Assembly (NCBI GenBank): GCA_964524965.1
Contig: CAZGDY010000075.1
Span: 1-8,745, forward strand
DNA: 8,745 bases
Origin: Kmv34 sp964524965
GTDB taxonomy: Bacteria; Aerophobota; Aerophobia; Aerophobales; B3-G15
Direction of reading: 5' to 3'
Shown: positions 6,756 through 8,745 of the stretch, one piece after another
Position numbering within the stretch: position 1 is the stretch's first letter
How the letters are laid out: every line of letters starts with the position of its first letter
Made by a program: the position numbers and the translations under genes
Notes under the pieces: model-generated
Database searches by the model: none
What the model saw: only the letters and a program-made list of their open reading frames with translations
Told to the model about the DNA's origin: nothing

Positions 6756-8405
6756 CTATTCATTTTCTCCGTTGGAAAAAAGAATTTCTCCGCCTCTTTG
6801 ATTCAAAATATAAAGAGGAATCCCCTCAAGTTGTTCCTTTATCTCTTGATAATCTGTCTCGCTCATTACACAGTAAACTCGCTTTACAGAGGTTAAGAAC
6901 AATTTAAGATCTTCCAAATTATCAACACCGGCCACAGGATAATCGCTATAATATATAAGGGTACAATCAAAAGATATAAAATTATCATCCGAGGCAGGAT
7001 AATTTCCTATTTTCTCTCCAGGCTGAATAATAGAGTTAATCTGGTGAGCAAAAAGTTTCATTGGCTTAAAATCCTCAGCTAAAGGCAAAATATATAAAGT
7101 GAGAACTCCTACTAAAAAAAACATTGCCCCGGCTAATCCCGTTAAAGATAAAAGAACATTTTTTTTAAAAATAAGAAAAACAAAGGAAAAAATACCTCCG
7201 ATAAAAAGTCCGGCAATTATCACCAAAAATAAGCTACTAAATAAGCTATATTCAGACGGAGAAAAAAATTTAGCTATAAATATTAAGGCAAAAATCAAAG
7301 CAGTCACCAGCAGGAAAAATAATACGTAAGATATGACCAATTCTTTTTTCTTAATAAGTGTAATACACTCATCCCACAACCACCCCACGCTTAGAGCACA
7401 GGCAGGATAAAGAGGAAGAATATATCCCGGCAGTTTACTTTTAGCCATAGTAAAAAATAGAAAAATCGCAATAAACCAAATTACAATTAGAAACGCTTTT
7501 TCTCTTTTCTTCTCCTTTTGTTCTTTCCCCTTTCTTAGAAGATTGACGAAAGAATAAGGTAAAAAACTGCTCCAGGGGAAAAACCCAAGAAGCAAAATTA
7601 GAAAATAATAGTAAACAGGACCAGTATGTCCCTCAAAAGCTGTTCTATATCTACCTATCATCCTTAAAAGAAAAAAATGGTCTAAAAAAATTCGGCCATG
7701 CCGTATTAACTCGATAATATACCAGGGAGAGGCAACAAGAAAAAAAATTGCCACAAGCCAGGGCAATTTCATTTTTTTTAACCGACCTAAATTTTTGGTA
7801 GCTGCTAAATAAATACCGATAATAAAAACAGGGAATAAAACCCCTATCGGTCCTTTAGTTAAAGTAGCAAAAGCCATACAACAAGAGGAAAGTAGGTAAT
7901 ACCAATTTTTATCATGGTTTATATAACCAAGATAGAAAAAAAATAAAGAAAGACTAATAAAAAAAGTTAAAGGAACATCAACTAAGGCAAGACGAGATTG
8001 AATTATAAATTGCAGACTGGTAGCCAACATCAAAGCAGAGAAAAAACCTGCCCGCTTGCTAAACATAGCCTTGCCAAAAAAATAAACTACTATAACTTGC
8101 CCCATTCCAAACAAAGCAGACCATATCCTAATAGTAAACTCACTCCAACCAAAAAAATAATAAAAACTAGCCGTGAGCCACATGTAAAGGGGAGGCTTAT
8201 CAAACCATTCTCTCTGGTTAAAACGAAGAGTAGCCCAATCGCCAAATTTTAATATTTCTTTTGCCACTTGCCCATAAATAGCCTCATCAGCCTCCCAGAG
8301 ACTTGGCTGGCCAATTTTAAAAATAAAAAGGTAAGAAGATAAAGCTAAAAGAAGCACAATTAAAAAAAAGCTGCTATTATATAATTTATTTTTTTTAAAT
8401 TGCAT
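6756..8405 (-). CDS. ArnT/PMT-like family 39 membrane glycosyltransferase
   Basis: This 549-residue integral membrane enzyme of the GT39 (dolichyl-phosphate-mannose protein mannosyltransferase/ArnT) superfamily transfers a sugar from a polyprenyl-phosphate donor to an acceptor on the outer face of the inner membrane. The first helix is at about 12-32. The first external loop carries the acidic pair in WEADEAIYGQVAKE (37-50) and then WFDKPPLYMWL (67-77). Asp143 is in VDVPLTFF (142-149), LTKGPIG is at 182-188, and the family stretch KLPGYILPLYPA is at 324-335. About 12-14 helices are visible to residue 440, followed by a soluble C-terminal domain of about 110 residues, as in ArnT. ATG 8405 has TAAGGT about 7 nt upstream. 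It lies between an ABC exporter gene (73 nt upstream) and the GT2/flippase pair. The acceptor (lipid A-like lipid, protein or other glycan) cannot be read from sequence; the context favours a lipid. Confidence 0.9.
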   Translation of the reverse strand: MQFKKNKLYNSSFFLIVLLLALSSYLFIFKIGQPSLWEADEAIYGQVAKEILKFGDWATLRFNQREWFDKPPLYMWLTASFYYFFGWSEFTIRIWSALFGMGQVIVVYFFGKAMFSKRAGFFSALMLATSLQFIIQSRLALVDVPLTFFISLSLFFFYLGYINHDKNWYYLLSSCCMAFATLTKGPIGVLFPVFIIGIYLAATKNLGRLKKMKLPWLVAIFFLVASPWYIIELIRHGRIFLDHFFLLRMIGRYRTAFEGHTGPVYYYFLILLLGFFPWSSFLPYSFVNLLRKGKEQKEKKREKAFLIVIWFIAIFLFFTMAKSKLPGYILPLYPACALSVGWLWDECITLIKKKELVISYVLFFLLVTALIFALIFIAKFFSPSEYSLFSSLFLVIIAGLFIGGIFSFVFLIFKKNVLLSLTGLAGAMFFLVGVLTLYILPLAEDFKPMKLFAHQINSIIQPGEKIGNYPASDDNFISFDCTLIYYSDYPVAGVDNLEDLKLFLTSVKRVYCVMSETDYQEIKEQLEGIPLYILNQRGGEILFSNGENE

Positions 8406-8478
8406 TTTAAACCTTACTTTTGAAGTTCTTCCTACGCTTTTCTTTCTCTAAATATTTTGCCTACTCACCCCTCACATT

Positions 8479-8745
8479 CTATTCCATCAATTTCATCCTT
8501 TCTTTAAACTGCATATTATACAATCTGGCGTAAAAACCATTTTGAGCAAGCAACTGTTGATGAGAACCAATTTCTTTAATCCTTCCTTTATCAAGCACCA
8601 CAATTCTATCTGCTCCTTGGACAGTAGAAAGCCGGTGAGCAATTATAAAGGTGGTTTTGTTTTCCGTCAAAGACTCTAAAGCATCTTTTATAAGAAGTTC
8701 GGTTTCGGTATCTACAGCTGAAGTTGCTTCATCAAGAATAAGTAT
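8479..8745 (-). CDS. ABC exporter (MsbA-like) ATPase domain, C-terminal end; gene runs off the right edge
   Basis: The frame is open to base 8745 and ends in a TAA at 8481-8479, giving the last 88 residues. They contain Walker B with catalytic glutamate, ILILDEATSAVD (1-12, Asp5/Glu6), the D-loop SAVD, and the switch histidine His37 in AHRLST (36-41). The segment VLDKGRIKEIGSHQQLL (50-66) follows. This is the typical end of a type IV ABC exporter in which a membrane domain precedes the ATPase, such as MsbA and related lipid or drug exporters. An ATG at 8670 inside this stretch would start after Walker B and is not a real start. Position upstream of envelope glycosyltransferases suggests a lipid or glycolipid substrate, but the membrane domain that would tell is outside the window. 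It could also be half of a heterodimeric exporter. Confidence 0.93.
   Translation of the reverse strand: MLILDEATSAVDTETELLIKDALESLTENKTTFIIAHRLSTVQGADRIVVLDKGRIKEIGSHQQLLAQNGFYARLYNMQFKERMKLME

Noticed and set aside
7099..7329. Plus-strand open frame of 76 codons
   Set aside because: It lies entirely antisense to the GT39 gene, has low-complexity lysine-rich sequence and resembles no family; it is a shadow of AT-rich membrane-protein coding.

Overview
The window reads as a fragment of a low-GC (roughly 35-40 % by eye) bacterial chromosome, densely coded, with no RNA genes, CRISPR arrays, IS elements or phage genes visible. The organism is a bacterium: it has ClpX and bacterial-style ribosome binding sites. 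It carries a rotary ATPase of the V/A type rather than only an F-type enzyme. An LpxB-related protein, an ArnT-like glycosyltransferase and an MsbA-like ABC transporter suggest a lipid-rich, probably diderm envelope. Together these fit an uncultured or thermophilic/anaerobic bacterial lineage with an archaeal/Thermus-type ATPase, but the phylum cannot be fixed from this sequence.

Left half, plus strand (1-4393): the C-terminal 179 residues of ClpX run in from the left edge. They are followed after only 20 nt by three V/A-ATPase genes, atpA (catalytic), atpB (regulatory) and atpD (central shaft), each with its own Shine-Dalgarno sequence and gaps of 23-33 nt. The other subunits (E, F, C, I, K) are absent: the gene upstream is clpX, and the gene downstream is on the opposite strand and overlaps the atpD stop by 4 nt.

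Right half, minus strand (8745-4390), in transcription order: the C-terminal end of an ABC exporter ATPase domain, a GT39 (ArnT/PMT-like) membrane glycosyltransferase, a GT2 polyisoprenyl-phosphate sugar transferase of the ALG5 type, a 122-residue SMR/EamA-like membrane protein resembling the ArnE/ArnF flippase subunits, and a GT-B protein of the lipid-A-disaccharide-synthase-related family. The last three are tightly coupled (ATGA overlap, then a 3-nt gap). The simplest model, an inference, is an envelope glycosylation cassette. GT2 loads a sugar on a polyprenyl phosphate at the cytoplasmic face, the small membrane protein flips it, and GT39 transfers it to a lipid or other acceptor outside. 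The LpxB-like and ABC proteins may make and export the lipid acceptor.

Nothing here is a clearly new system. The most distinctive points are the clpX-atpABD junction with a split ATPase locus, and the compact Arn-like cassette joined to an LpxB-related gene.
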